From contig NC_071390.1 in NCBI RefSeq assembly GCF_022682495.2, positions 171,393,220 to 171,457,219 on the forward strand: a DNA stretch of 64,000 nucleotides. The letters run 5' to 3'. The notes beneath the pieces are model-generated. The model was not told the DNA's origin and ran no database searches. It saw only the letters and a program-made list of their open reading frames with translations. This document shows positions 11,395 through 22,810 of the stretch, piece by piece; position 1 is the first letter of the stretch; the number at the start of each line of letters is the position of its first letter. The stretch comes from Desmodus rotundus. Its lineage: Eukaryota; Chordata; Mammalia; Chiroptera; Phyllostomidae. The position numbers and the translations under genes were made by a program.

Positions 11395-11790
11395 TTAACA
11401 GTTTCATTGAGGTGTAACTAGTGTACTAAAAAGCACAGAGATTTAATGTGTATAATTTGATGAGTTGAGATATAAGCAAATACCTGCGATACCATCACCA
11501 CAAGCAGGGAAATGTAAATACCACCCATCCGCTATCTCCCAGTTTCCTTGGATCACTTTTGGTGTGTGTGTGTGTGTGTGTGTTAAGGAAGCTTAACATG
11601 AGATCTACCATTTTAATAAACTTCGAGTGCATAATACCATATTGTTAACTATATTGTATAACATATGTTATACAACAGGTCTCTAAAATTAATTCATCTA
11701 GCATCACTGAAACCTCATACCCATTGAATAACAAGTCCCCATTCCCTCAACTCCAAGCATTTTTAAAAACTTAATATAGGCCTATGTCCC
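11395..11790 (-). mobile_element. Old L1 (L1M-type) 3' end, antisense
   Basis: Antisense L1M landmarks: TTTCATTGAGGTGTAACTAGTG, GTGTATAATTTGATGAGTTGAGAT, ACCATCACCACAAGCAGGGAAAT, ATAATACCATATTGTTAACTATATTGTA and TACAACAGGTCTCTAAAATTAATTCATCTAGCAT. The order agrees with the family. A (TG)n run interrupts it. Confidence 0.75.
11562..11583 (+). repeat. (TG)n microsatellite inside L1
   Basis: About eleven TG units within the old L1 fragment. Confidence 0.95.
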
Positions 11791-13185
11791 CCTGCCCACC
11801 ATTAATGAAAGCAAGCCAATTAAAATATTTCACTATGTATATTTTTACATTCCTAAATGTTTAATTAATTGTAGGAGAGTTTTTATTTATACAATGTCAA
11901 TATTTGGATCACAAAATCTGAGTGTCTGAGCGAGATGTGGAATATTTCTCCAATCAGCTATCATTGGGCTGACATTATTGTTTGCATGTATTTTTAACAT
12001 TTAACTGGTATTAATGAGTCATTAAGCAGAACACAAGGCTGAGGATATTTTGCACAAACACACACATACACACACACACTACTCCAACTTGAAAGGAAAG
12101 CAAGGCAGATGCCAGACTGAATTTTATCAAACAATCAGATGTTTTGAAACCAGCTAGGTAAATTAAATTACATGAATAGCTTCAACCATGGATTCCATGC
12201 TTGCCAAATGATTTTCAAAAAGATATTTGTATTCCCCTATGCGGATGCTATAAGAAGAAGAAAGGGAAGAAAATCTTGGTTGAAGGTTATGAGTCAATTA
12301 GCAGTGATTAGTACAAATAACACAATTATAAAATTCATTACTTTTTAAGATTCAAATCTACTCAGTGAACTTTCAATGAGTAAATGTGACTACATATGAA
12401 GTTGTACAAATTAGGAAAGCTGAGAATCAGAGGTTTTAATCATTTTATACAAGTAGAAAAATATTTATATTTATATTGTGATACCTTAAATTCTTTCCAG
12501 TTAACCACTTTAAAATTTAGTCTTCAGTATGGGTCTGCTCTACAGGTAATGACATAGATTGCTTTTTCATAAGGTCAATTGATCACTCTATTAGTTAAAC
12601 AGCTTTAGAAGAAAAATATTATGACGTTCACCTTCTTTCATAGCTACTGGTAGTGTTGTACTACAAAGACCATGGACCTGAAAATGCGGTTGATTGTATT
12701 ATTGGTTCATGACTATTCGTCTGTTCCCTGCTCTCATCATGTTTTCCAGTGGACAGATTGCCTTTGGACTTGGATGTGTGATTTCCTTTGGACAATTATC
12801 CTTCTATCCATCTATCTATCCATCTATTATCTACCTGTATATATGAATCACGTAAAATATACACCCATATATATATCATATACATATATCTAGATCCATA
12901 TCTAAATCTACATTATAATACTGACTCTATTAATAAATATAGGTGCTATGTGGTATTCCTGAGAAGAATTTCTCCAGGAAACTTCAGGCTTTGCTTCTAA
13001 CATCTTCAACTTATTGACTGAGGCCCACCTACATTATAGCGGGTAGTCTGCTTTTCTCAAAATCTACTGATTTCAATGTTACTCACATTTAAAAATACCT
13101 TTGCAACAAAATCTAGACTGATGTTTGCCCCCAAGACCAGGCACCATAGCCTACCAAGTTGACACATAAAATTAGCTATCACACT
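11791..13185. other. AT-rich unique sequence with microsatellites
   Basis: (CA)n at about 12058-12080 and a degenerate CTAT/ATAT run at 12800-12900. No coding or RNA gene is visible. Confidence 0.5.
12800..12900 (+). repeat. (CTAT)n / (ATAT)n microsatellite
   Basis: CTTCTATCCATCTATCTATCCATC followed by interrupted TATATA tracts. Small open frames crossing it are artefacts of the repeat. Confidence 0.85.
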
Positions 13186-13189
13186 AGCT

Positions 13190-13320
13190 ATCTCCTTGAC
13201 TTTGAGTTCTCAGTTTCATCATCTATTAAAATGGGGCTACCTCATATAATTCTGATAAAAGTGTTAATACATGCAAAGTACTTGGAATAGTCATGACATG
13301 GAAAATGTGGCCTGTAAATG
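13190..13320 (-). mobile_element. MIR SINE, antisense
   Basis: CAGTTTCATCATCTATTAAAATGGGG, CTACCTCATATAATTCTGATAAAAG and ATGCAAAGTACTTGGAATAG follow the MIR reverse complement closely. Confidence 0.75.
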
Positions 13321-13447
13321 TTGGCTTTTATTCATTGTTACACAACCTGGTCCTTCTGAGAGGAGTTTTCTGTGTCTTTCACAGATAAGATTGTCAAGTC
13401 AGTTAATATCTTCAGCTAAAAATGCACGTAACAAAAAGCCAGTTGCA

Positions 13448-13530
13448 GAGTTGTTGTGATAATTATAAGTTTTTCATATGAAATACTTGCCACAGTACAT
13501 GACACAGAATAAGCACCAAATAAACAGCTA
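13448..13530 (-). mobile_element. MIR fragment, antisense
   Basis: ATGAAATACTTGCCACAGTACATGACACAGAATAAGCACCAAATAAA matches the antisense MIR 5' portion ('...GTGCCTGGCACATAGTAAGTGCTCAATAAA'). Confidence 0.5.
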
Positions 13531-15890
13531 AGTAAATAAAGCACACCTCTCGACACAGAGGTTTTAGCATGATTATCCAACAGGCCTTTTTTTTTTTTTC
13601 TTTTTAGATATCTATAGCATCCCAGAAAAGGGATTTATAGGAAACTTTCTGACAGAAAATATTAAATTTAAAGCCCAGGAGGAAGATTCAGTGGGAAATA
13701 AGGAAAAGCAGAAGCAGTCTCAAGAATAAATTAAGGAAAAAGAATACAAATCCCAGGTCTTAATCATTTCTTTTTAATAGACCTGTGCAGTGTACAGTAG
13801 GGAACCTTTATCTCATCTACCATCCATCATGGAATGAAATGAAGAAGAGAAGCAGGAGGCAGGCAGAAGAAGAGAATCACTCATGTGGTATTTGCCATTC
13901 ACTCACCCTCCCTCCTCTCTCTTCCCACCTCTCAAACAGCCCTGTTCCACTCCTGTCTCTGAGTCATCTCTCAGTAGTCATCCAAATCCCCAGCCAGGCA
14001 GTCCAGAGAGAGCTCTGATTTGGCTGGATCTCCATGGCCACAGGTGGTAAAGCCATCTGCAAGCACTTTGGCCCTCCCTGGACAGAAACCAGATCTTGGC
14101 TGGTTTGAGATTCGAGGTGGAGAGAATAAGAAAGACAGTGGCACAAACAGAACAGGTGACAGCCCTGCCAGTCCTGTGAAATCTCTGGCTTCATCAAGCT
14201 GGAGGCTTGTGGCTTGGCTGTGACCTTCTTGGGAGGATTCACATCCTGAGAATGTTTGCTCAGCCAACCATGATGTTGGCTACTAGTTAGTAGCACCCAC
14301 AGAGCACTGCAGAGGAGCCAGAAAGGAGTCACAGGGCCTTATTTGCTTTGGCCAACTTTTTCTATTGTGAATATCCCATTGTTGTTATGTTTGGGTCTGA
14401 CCTGTTGCTGGGTTTCACATACAATTAATATCAAAGTCTGTTTTCTTTGTGCAACTCCTGGCGTGTCTCAGCTTTATCTCTTAAAAGCATGTACAAAGCT
14501 AGAGTGCATCTCCAAGAGGAAACAGAAGGAATTTTTGATGAGCACAGCTCTCTTCATCCTTCAAAATGACTTAGTTAGCTCTGCTCTCCTCTAAATTAGC
14601 AACCTGAGACATGCCCCTAAGAAGCCATCATCTTTGAAATTCCACAAGCTCTGTGGAATTTCAGAGCTGTGATTGTTTTGTGTACTACAATGAAAAGTGA
14701 AAATTTGGATTTCCTGGGTCAGTCTTGGGAAGACAATATTATCTCAAAAGCAGAGGTTTATGGTTTCTCAAGGATTAATAAGAGCATTTCAGAAAAGAGG
14801 AAAATTGGGTTATGGAACCATGAAATATTTTGACTATATGTACACATGTATATTCTTCTTGCGGTCTGGTCTTTAACTTTTATCATATACTCAGAGGAGT
14901 AGATACCACACAAGAGTGAGTCCACGCTTTTAAATTTGAATTATGTTACAACCTTAAAGAAGAGTGTCAGATCTAAATATTTTATGAGGAAAAGCTTCCC
15001 TTGAACTAGAAAAAGGCCACACCAAGTCTTATCTGGTACTGGTATAAATTTGAAGATCTGTTGAGTCTTTTCATTAGACATAAAAGCTTTCATGCTATTT
15101 TCTCAAGTGAACTACAAGCTATTTTGATCCCTAATCAAACTATTATAAGGTTTGCTATAAATGTAGCATATGCAAAGAGCTCATCTTTGATGTTGCACAT
15201 CTCTACTTCTTTGTTGTAGGGAATTAATCTTTTATATATTCTTTGGGGCTTCCTTATACTCCTGATCCCCATTTCATCTAAGATATTCTATAAAAAGAAA
15301 GAAAAAATGAATCCATATGATGTTATAACTCAGCTGTTTGTTTCCTTTTCTACTTTTCTTGCTCTCTGCTCTTTCTAAAGACATGAGCAGGACCATGTTA
15401 AAAGCAGGGCAAGTAGACTAAGGAGCAGACTCTCTAGATAGCTCCAGACAAAGTCGGTTACAAAAATCGGGAGATTAGCTTCCGTCTTTGCCAGTGCTGG
15501 TTTCGTGGGACTTCTTCCCAGTTAGTTATCAATAAGACACAGCAACCAGGAGAATGTGATGTGTAATGAAATGTGGGTGACACATTTTCTTGCCAGAGAT
15601 GTGACAGGTGAGGGAGGGAAGGGGAGCAGGAAAGAGAGAGAGAGAAAGGGGTGTGTATTCCTACTTTAAGGGTTTTCAGTATACAAGGGCATTTTCTAAG
15701 CAGTTCAGAGGATCTTAGTCACTTGAATGCATAAACATAGCATTGAGTTGCAGAGTTTTATAGTTGGAATGGGGTTACTATTATTCTTTAATATTATAGA
15801 TCATTATAACTGAGAGACTATATGAGCCATTAAATTGAAGGATCAATTCTAAGTGCTTAGTACATAATGATAATAAAAAACATGATTGAT
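13531..15890. other. Unique sequence with one hairpin and a GA run
   Basis: Overlapping frames on both strands at 13964-14332 are uninterrupted but resemble no protein. A perfect inverted repeat lies at 14635-14663 and a short (GA)n at about 15630-15650. Nothing else is recognised. Confidence 0.5.
14635..14663. repeat. Perfect inverted repeat, 12-bp arms
   Basis: TGAAATTCCACA (14635-14646), 5-nt spacer AGCTC, then TGTGGAATTTCA (14652-14663). A second hairpin overlaps it: AGCTCTG (14647-14653) with CAGAGCT (14663-14669). The two foldings are mutually exclusive. Confidence 0.95.
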
Positions 15891-15894
15891 TCCT

Positions 15895-16025
15895 TCCCAT
15901 ATGTTGAGCCCTGTGCTAAGCACCTCCTGTACATCATCACCTTCATTTTCAAAACTATTCTAGGAAGTAGGCAATACATCATTATCCTCCCTTTAAGAAT
16001 AAACCAACCTCAACTGGGAGAGACA
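15895..16025 (+). mobile_element. MIR SINE, sense
   Basis: GAGCCCTGTGCTAAGCACCTCC, ACATCATCACCTTCATTTTCAAAACTATTCTAGGAAG and CATTATCCTCCCTTTAAGAATAA follow the MIR order. The 3' half is weak. Confidence 0.65.
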
Positions 16026-16865
16026 AAAAATGGAAAGTCACCTTGAATATGTTTTTAATCATTTGACTCTCTTTCCCAGAGAAATGTTAACAGATAAGTA
16101 CATAAGAGAGAGTAGGGAGGGGAGACAGAGAGGTTTTTGAATAGGTGTATTAGACCGAGAGGATGAGAGCACCACAGGAGAACAGCAGGAAAGCTCACAG
16201 ATGCTGGTGAATATTAGATCATGATTAGTTCTAGGCCATCTAGACTATCTCCATATCAGGGCGAGACTTTTGATATCTCCATTCAATGTGGTTTTTGTTT
16301 TATTACTGCCAGATATGCAATCTTCTATTCTATTTTTAATTCATTCTGTAATTACCCATTTTCTTCTAACAAATATATTCATCCTAAGAAAAATATAGCT
16401 GTGGGCCTCTATGTTTTTTTCAATGCAACTAAATGTCAAATGTGAGTTGCTCCACTTGTTAATTTAGTTTGAATCACCTATTTCATTATCAAGGCATTTT
16501 AATTCACCATGAAAACTGACTCCTGGTGTTCATACTCCTCAATAATTGCCTTTGCTTCTAAATTACAACTGTGACTATTGGTTGTCCAGATGCAACTAGG
16601 GACCTTTCCAGAATGGCTATTTGGAAGCATGTGGCAATTTATATTCCCCGCTCAGGCCTACCCTATTGTCCAAAATTATCATCTAACTTTTGGAGTGTTT
16701 GCTTATGCGGTGTGATTAGATCTCTGATTTTGTTTTCTCATTAACATTTCATTGTTCACACAATTATTTATTCACCAAGCACTTTGAAATTAAAATCAAA
16801 CCCAAAATTCTAATTCTGAACAATCCTAAATAACTTGTGGATCAAAGATTCAATAAAACTGCAAT
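16026..16865. other. Unique sequence, nothing recognised
   Basis: No repeat signature or protein-like frame seen. Confidence 0.5.
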
Positions 16866-16869
16866 TTGA

Positions 16870-17010
16870 TGAATTCCCATATGCTCCAACAGCTCCGCTG
16901 CTTGCCACCTTTACAGTAATTAGCACATCATACAGCCACTAGCTGGTGACTCATTGGTCCCTCTTACCAGATTTTAAACTCTGAGGTCAAAGATTATATT
17001 AGTCTATTAT
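16870..17010 (+). mobile_element. Possible L2 3' fragment
   Basis: TACCAGATTTTAAACTCTGAGGTCAAAGA resembles the L2 'actagaatgtaagctccatgagggcaggga' block. Weak. Confidence 0.4.
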
Positions 17011-17224
17011 GGATTCCAAACTCCTGAGAATGGAGGAGGTGTTCACTCAACAGTAATAAAAAACAAATGCACCCATGGCAACAAAAACTTCAGGGCGTAC
17101 AACATTCTCTCTATGTGATATGCAAAGTGTTCTGCCCAGGATTGTGTAGACGTTTTCCACAAAGCTGCATTAACTACAACCACCTGGTCTAGGATTGTGA
17201 CAGGTTTCTAACTGCACTTTTATC

Positions 17225-17610
17225 TCGGTTCTTTCTCCTTTAAATGTCTCCATACTCTCCTATCAGATGAATAATCCTAATCCAGTGCTTTTCACATGTC
17301 ACCCTCTACACAAAATCTTCAGGGTCTCTGCTACATCTGCAGGAGAGTCATAACCTGATTTACCAGAGCCCTCAACCTCGTGCCCTCAAACTGTCTCTTC
17401 AGTCAAGATCAGCTGCCACATTACAACTCTAACTGATCTAGAATCTGTGTATTTCCCTTCTCTCACTAGACTATTTGCTCCTCTCATCCCTTCTACATTT
17501 ATTTCTTTGTATCTTTGTTTTAATATCACCTTTCCTTTAAAGTCCACTTCAAGTTTTACTTTTACCAAGATGCTTTGCAACGCTCCCTGGGTCTCATTTG
17601 CTAAGGAACA
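17225..17610 (+). mobile_element. L2 LINE fragment
   Basis: Pyrimidine-rich L2-like order: CAGTGCTTTTCACATGTCACC, CTTCAGGGTCTCTGCTAC, ACCAGAGCCCTCAACCTCGTGC, then CCTTTAAAGTCCACTTCAAGTTTTAC near the 'CTCAGCTCAAATGTCACCTCC' position. The frames of 106 and 156 codons on opposite strands here (17386-17856) have no recognisable domains. Confidence 0.5.
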
Positions 17611-17679
17611 AAAGACGCAGGCAGACACCACAAAACAATTGGGGCTCCGTGTCAGAAGCACCATGGAGCTTCTTGAATC

Positions 17680-17870
17680 TTGTACACAGGTTGGGGGCCA
17701 GACCTGTCTTTCAGCATCAACTCTTTCACATGCTAGATGGGTGGAAAAAATCAACTCACTTGTCTGAACTTTAGTTTCCTCATGTGTAAAATGGGCATAG
17801 TCATCGTCACTCATAGAAATACTATCAGAGCGAAGCGCCAACAGTAGATAAAGCACCTTGTATGTCTGGT
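17680..17870 (-). mobile_element. MIR SINE, antisense
   Basis: CTGAACTTTAGTTTCCTCATGTGTAAAATGGGCATAGTCATCG is a strong antisense MIR core signature. Flanking sequence extends the match to both sides. Confidence 0.8.
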
Positions 17871-19190
17871 TCCTTTTCCAAAGCTTAGTTACCTTTCACG
17901 TATAGCTTGAGTCCTCCAATGTTTAAACATCTCTAGTCTGAGAAATTGAGATTAAAATATTGACAATCTATTATTAGAAATTGTGGAAACTCTCAATATC
18001 TATTGACACATCCAATTTGTGGAATAACTAGAGTTTTATTATTTAAAGTGTTTAAAAATCAAACACTAAAGTAATAATTTACAGCTTATGTGATCAAATA
18101 TTCATACAATAGAATGATGCATTAAATGGTTAGCATGGAAAGGGCTAGAAAACTGGAAAGGTAACTAAGTATGCCTGGCCGTTTCCCAGTGTTTCTGCTT
18201 TAATCCCATGAATCTCCTAATGATATGACCCCCACATGCAAAGGAGAAATAACAAAAATAAAGTTCATTTGCAGAAAGAAAAGCAGGATTGAATGTGATC
18301 GTGTCTTCGGTTATTTATGTAACCTCTTCAGAATTAGATGTGTTTGAGGAAAGCACCATCTCTTGCTTTCTTAATATGATGGTTTCATTACAAAGCCCTT
18401 CTACTGAGACCTGGAAGGCACTGCCTGGATAAGCAGGTCAAAGTTCACCATCACAACTGCTCTGCAGAGCTTGTTCAAAACCACCGGGAAAAAATTAACA
18501 ATAAACGTATCTGCCTGTGTGTGTGTATTTATGCTTCACATCAGGGGAAGAGAAAAGAAATGAGGATGATCACGAGAAAGGGAAGCCTGAGGAGGAGGAA
18601 GATGCTGAAATGGGATTTAAATGAGCGTTTCACATACTTCTAGACCACTCTTGCAGCGATAAGGTTGGACAACCTAAAGACATTTACGGCAGTCTGGAGG
18701 GAGGCAATCACTGGCAAGAGAGAGAAAAACAAACTACATTTATCTCTGATGATTTATCAGATTCATAACCATAAATCTTAAACCAGAAGACTCCAGGCAT
18801 TTCTTTATCTTTTGAAGCAGCAAAACAACTTCTCTACCTTTCCTGGGTCTCCTGACTGAAATTTAAGGGCCTGTCCTTTGTGGGCTGGGATACTCCGGGG
18901 CAATAGGAGGCTTCGCAGAGGGCGAGTGCAGGCAGGGAGCCTGGTTTGTCAGCCAGACCGCTGGCTCCCTCCGTTCATGGTGAGTGGAATGCTGACCATG
19001 ATGAATGGTGCCCTGAGTCACTGCCTTGTTAGCACTGGGCGTGAGACAGGGAAGTGTCAGAGTGCCTTACAGAAGGAATTTCAGGGAAGCAGATTTTTCT
19101 CTGTTTTCTTTCTTTTCTGCCTCCAACTTTTGCTCCGGTAATTGTCCTAAGATGAAGCAGAATGTTATGTCGTGTGCTCATTAAATTATT
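17871..19190. other. Unique sequence, nothing recognised
   Basis: One 87-codon frame at 18878-19141 has no recognisable domain. No repeat family or RNA gene that I can support. Confidence 0.5.
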
Positions 19191-19194
19191 TATG

Positions 19195-19640
19195 GTTATT
19201 TATTCAAGCCATGTTTGTTGAACACACAGCACTTCGGTGAGTAAAATATGCAAAATCACTGCTCTCATAGAGCTTCCATTTTGGACAGAAAATAATTAGC
19301 TAGATTAAAATGTACTAATTTCCATGGTATGTACGATGACAAAAATCTAAGCTGGATAAGGGGGTAGAGGAAGAAGGAGGAACGGGAGGATGGTGAGTTG
19401 TTTTAGATAGGGCAGTCGGTATTGGGTTGTATGGTATGGAAACATTTAATCCAAGAGCAGAACCAAATACGGGAATGACTCAAGGTGGTACTTGGGGTAA
19501 GAGTGCTTCAGGCAGAGAGAACAGCATGTACTAAGTCCCTGAGTCAAAAGTGCATCTTGATAGTGTTGGGATGTAAGTTTGATAGCAGTGATCCAGGTCA
19601 TTAAAGGGCTTTTATTTCAAAATAAAGCCTGTGTATATAA
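19195..19640 (-). mobile_element. L2 LINE, antisense
   Basis: Antisense L2: TTTATTCAAGCCATGTTTGTTGAACAC, ACTGCTCTCATAGAGCTTCCATTTTGG, GGATAAGGGGGTAGAGG, TTTTAGATAGGGCAGTC, then TGCTTCAGGCAGAGAGAACAGCATGTAC and TCCAGGTCATTAAAGGGCTTTTA. The order matches the reverse complement of the L2 3' region over about 440 bp. Confidence 0.75.
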
Positions 19641-19869
19641 CACGAATGAGATGAGAAAGCATAGGAATGGATTGAGCAGGGTAGGGGGCTGAAGTTTGCT
19701 GGGAGGAAGGAAGAAAACAGCAGTCTTGCCACATGACCCATCCTGTAGAATTCTGCTTATACCTTAATAACCAGTACTTGATCCCCCGAACATAATTAGC
19801 TGCACGAAGTCTTGTGTACAAGTGATTTTTGTTCTTGTAATTGTTCGGTTCTCTTCTCTCTTCTTTTTC

Positions 19870-20025
19870 CACTTTGTATTGAAAAAGAAATCACATACCA
19901 AAAGATGTATGTTTGGCAAAAATTGGATACATTTTTACAAATGGAACATATCCAATTTGTCCACTTGATGCCCAGATCAAGACCTAGAACCTTAGCAGCA
20001 CCGCATACACTCATCTCAGCCCATC
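19870..20025 (-). mobile_element. Possible old L1 3' fragment, antisense
   Basis: ATTGAAAAAGAAATCACATACCAAAAG, CAAATGGAACATATCC and AAGACCTAGAACCTTAGCAGCACC are reminiscent of antisense L1M 3' sequence ('aattcacataccataaaatt...'). Confidence 0.35.
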
Positions 20026-20196
20026 TTCCAGTCACTGTGTCCTAAAGTGAGGGAGATCATATTTTAGTGGACAAACTGCTGGCCTGGGTACCTTTAGAAA
20101 TGAAGAGAAGAGAGGGTGTCAGATATGAGTCCAGTAGTGTTTGCTGCAGAGAAATAAAGTCTCAACTGCAAATGAGGAAGGAGGGCATAAGAACAT

Positions 20197-20286
20197 AAGA
20201 ACCCCACATATGGGAGGGAGGGGGAGAAAAAGCATACAACTGTAATTGAATAACAATAAAAATTAAAAAAAAGAACCCCACATATG
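20197..20286 (+). mobile_element. 58-bp L1 3'-end insertion with perfect target duplication
   Basis: A 16-bp perfect direct repeat AAGAACCCCACATATG flanks (20197-20212 and 20271-20286) a 58-bp insert (20213-20270). The insert is the extreme 3' end of a bat-type L1: a G-rich stretch, then AGCATACAACTGTAATTGAATAACAATAAAAAT and a short A tail. The same tail occurs in antisense at 28214-28409. This is a textbook target-primed reverse transcription product, almost fully 5' truncated, and is young since the duplication has no mismatch. Confidence 0.92.
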
Positions 20287-20515
20287 ATGGGATGGTGTCA
20301 TGCATAAACCAAGGCAATGAAACTTTGTCCAAGTTCATGGACATGGAGACCTAAGAGCAGAAAAGGAATGAGTGGTCCAGGGACCTCAGTGGGAAGTTGA
20401 GATCACTCCCATCAGACTTGTGCATCAAACATTGCGCACTACCAGCTGGGACCACAGGTCTTCTCTCTGAAGACATTTCTTGAGTGCAGATTTCTTGTCT
20501 CAAAATATGTACCCA

Positions 20516-20741
20516 GCCCTGACTGGAGTGCTTAGGTGGTTGGGCATCGTCCCACAAAGCAAAATGTCACCGGTTTGGTTCCTGATCAGGACGAGTGTGT
20601 GGGTTGCAGGTTGGCTCCCAGGTCGGGCCCCCACGTACGAGAGGCAACTGATCAATGTTTCTTTGTCACAGAGATGTCTCTCTCTCTTTTTCACTCCCTA
20701 CCCCTCTCTCTAAAAGTAAATAAGTAAAATCTTTAAAAAAC
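20516..20741 (+). mobile_element. VES-type tRNA-derived SINE, sense
   Basis: Head GCCCTGACTGGAGTGCTTAGG, B-box-like GGTTTGGTTCC (20572-20582; one side is changed from GGTTCGATTCC), body GGCAACTGATCAATGTTTC and CTCTCTCTC, tail AAAGTAAATAAGTAAAATC. Diverged from the consensus, and no clear target duplication was seen. Confidence 0.85.
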
Positions 20742-20859
20742 ATTTATCCAATATCAGGCAACAACCACAACATGAAATGTTCCTATGAGAAAACATAGAC
20801 TTTAAAAATTATACAGACATAGGTTTAAAATCCAGCTTTTCCACTTGACACAAAAGTAT

Positions 20860-20869
20860 GGGGGGGGGG
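20860..20869 (+). repeat. Poly-G tract, 10 G
   Basis: Uninterrupted run of ten G in otherwise AT-rich unique sequence. Confidence 0.9.
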
Positions 20870-21500
20870 AGTTCACATTCCTTATTAATAAAATAATGGT
20901 AATAAAATTTACCTCACAGATGTGTTAAGATAAACTAGATGGGGCTGGACAAAAATTGTTTCTATTGGCATGTTTTCTCCAGCTGCCAAAGGGAATAGAG
21001 TACTTTCCACATCAGGTTCCGTTGCCTGCCCCCCCATCCCTGAGCCTCTTCTAGAAATAGCACTCTTTCTGGATGGTAGGAAGCCCAGCAGATTGCCATT
21101 TAGAAGTGGAGAAAGGGGAATGGATGTTAGGAGTGAAAAACAGCGGGGGCTGCGTTCTGAGAAGGAACCTCAGGCCCAGGGAGTAAGGTGCTCCAGAGTC
21201 ATGATGGCTTGGGGTAGAAGTGGATTTAAAAAGGGGAACTATTATGTATATATTCTTAGATAACATATTTGTGTCTCTTCCCCATATTTTTAAAAATGAA
21301 AGTAAATGCTTGGTAACATTTTGTAATTAGTTGTTTGTTATTTTCTGGACTGTGTTTCTTGAACTTGCACAGTCTTCTGAAACATAATCTTGCAGACCCC
21401 TGCTTTGTCAGGTTTAAAGATATAAGCAATCACAGTCTTATTAAAAACAGTAAAGAAATAGTACTACAAATGACAAATTCTCTTTTCCCTGACTAAAGGT
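20870..21500. other. Unique sequence, nothing recognised
   Basis: A 97-codon frame at 20970-21263 and its antisense partner have no recognisable domain. Confidence 0.5.
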
Positions 21501-21507
21501 ATTTTCA

Positions 21508-21556
21508 AACAGCTATAATAATAATGACAATAATAATGATAATAACAATAATAGTA
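21508..21556 (+). repeat. (AAT)n-like microsatellite
   Basis: TAATAATAATGACAATAATAATGATAATAAC, an imperfect trinucleotide run just before a MIR. Confidence 0.85.
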
Positions 21557-21559
21557 AAC

Positions 21560-21780
21560 ATACATAGAGAGCTTTCTGAAATGTAGGCTCACTTCCTCCT
21601 CACAACAACACTAAAATCAAGACCAGTTATTTTTCATATTTTACAGATGAGATTGAGGTCCTGAAAATATCAAGTAAGTTTCCAGTGGTTATACATCTGG
21701 TAAAGTAACATAACGGGGGCTTGAACCTAGAGAGCCAGTCTCTAGATCTTGTACTTTTAATCATCATTCTATGGCTCCAG
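21560..21780 (+). mobile_element. MIR SINE, sense
   Basis: TCACAACAACACTAAAATCAAG, then TATTTTACAGATGAGATTGAGGTCC, then GGTTATACATCTGGTAAAGTAACAT and GGGGGCTTGAACCTAGAGAGCCAGTCTC with a terminal TCTATGGCTCC. The MIR 3' half is well preserved. Confidence 0.85.
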
Positions 21781-22650
21781 CAATGAATGACCTCATCACT
21801 GTAAACAGTTAGAGCCTTCCTAGGTAATCACAGGTAGGAGAACAGGTGTCTGGGTGGGTACGGACTGGGAGTTTATGAGAAAACAAATTTATGTCCTTGA
21901 AACACTTGCCAATAATAAAATTAATTCACCCAAAACCAAACCCGCTTATTCATAGAAAATAAATATCTCAAGCTAAAGTCAATTTTTAAAAAAAGGATAA
22001 TGAACTATTTGACGCATGTGACTGGGTATTGTTATTTTGGCTAACTCAGCATGAAGACACTTTCACCTAATGTGAAGTGACAAATTCACAAACAATGCAA
22101 AAGTTACAACCACATTGGACTGAGAGGCTGGCTCCCTCTATTCAGCGTTAGAAGTCTCAAGAGAAGACCAGGGTCCCATTAACCAGGAGACAGAAAGTCA
22201 AAGCCCATACGAAAGTCCTTTGATCACGATGGCCTTGACGTTGCCAACGGAGCCGGACCCAATTTTCTCTGGGGCTGTTAGTGCCCAGTTGCCTTTGGTT
22301 ATCCACTGCTTTGTGAATAAGTTATTTCTCATAACTTTTCTCAGTCTTTCTTTTTATCCCGAATTGGTAGTGATTGGTGACATTGACAAAATAATATTGA
22401 AACAAATGGAGGCAGAAATGTCTTTTTCTGAGTATGGGTCCCTTGTCTCTTCAAAATAACTTTCATCCACAAAACACCTATTTATTATCATTAGTGCCAG
22501 AGAGGGGACATGCAGAACCGCAGGAGTATTGCTTTACATTACAACTGAGAGTTGTTATGAAAATAAAACACTTCGAAGGATAAAACATAAAATGGAAATG
22601 CAAGTGGGGAAAACAACTAATTCATAGCTATCATTAATTAATTCAAATGT
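21781..22650. other. Unique sequence, nothing recognised
   Basis: No repeat or coding signal that I can support. Confidence 0.5.
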
Positions 22651-22654
22651 GCCA

Positions 22655-22810
22655 GAAAGACTCAATGTTTACCTTCTTATTTTAACAATGCAAGTACTAG
22701 AGCTCCCAGAAATGTATCATTTTGTCCAAGGTCATACCACTAGCGGAGAGAGGTCATCTTTTGAACCCAGTGTACTGTGATGCCAAAGCCTGTGATCTTT
22801 ACCACTCTGT
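22655..22810 (+). mobile_element. MIR SINE 3' half, sense
   Basis: TCATTTTGTCCAAGGTCATACCACTAGCGG then TTTGAACCCAGTGTACTGTG and GTGATCTTTACCACTC match MIR 'GCCCAAGGTCACACAGCTAG...GAACCCAGGCAGTCTG...CTTAACCACTA'. Confidence 0.8.

Noticed and set aside
13964..14332. 122-codon frame with three overlapping partners on both strands
   Set aside because: Several frames open at once suggests low stop density rather than coding. No domain, no exon-like splice context that I could support.
17386..17856. 156-codon frame on the - strand, longest in the window
   Set aside because: No recognisable domain, overlaps L2-like and MIR antisense sequence and a 106-codon opposite frame; most likely chance.
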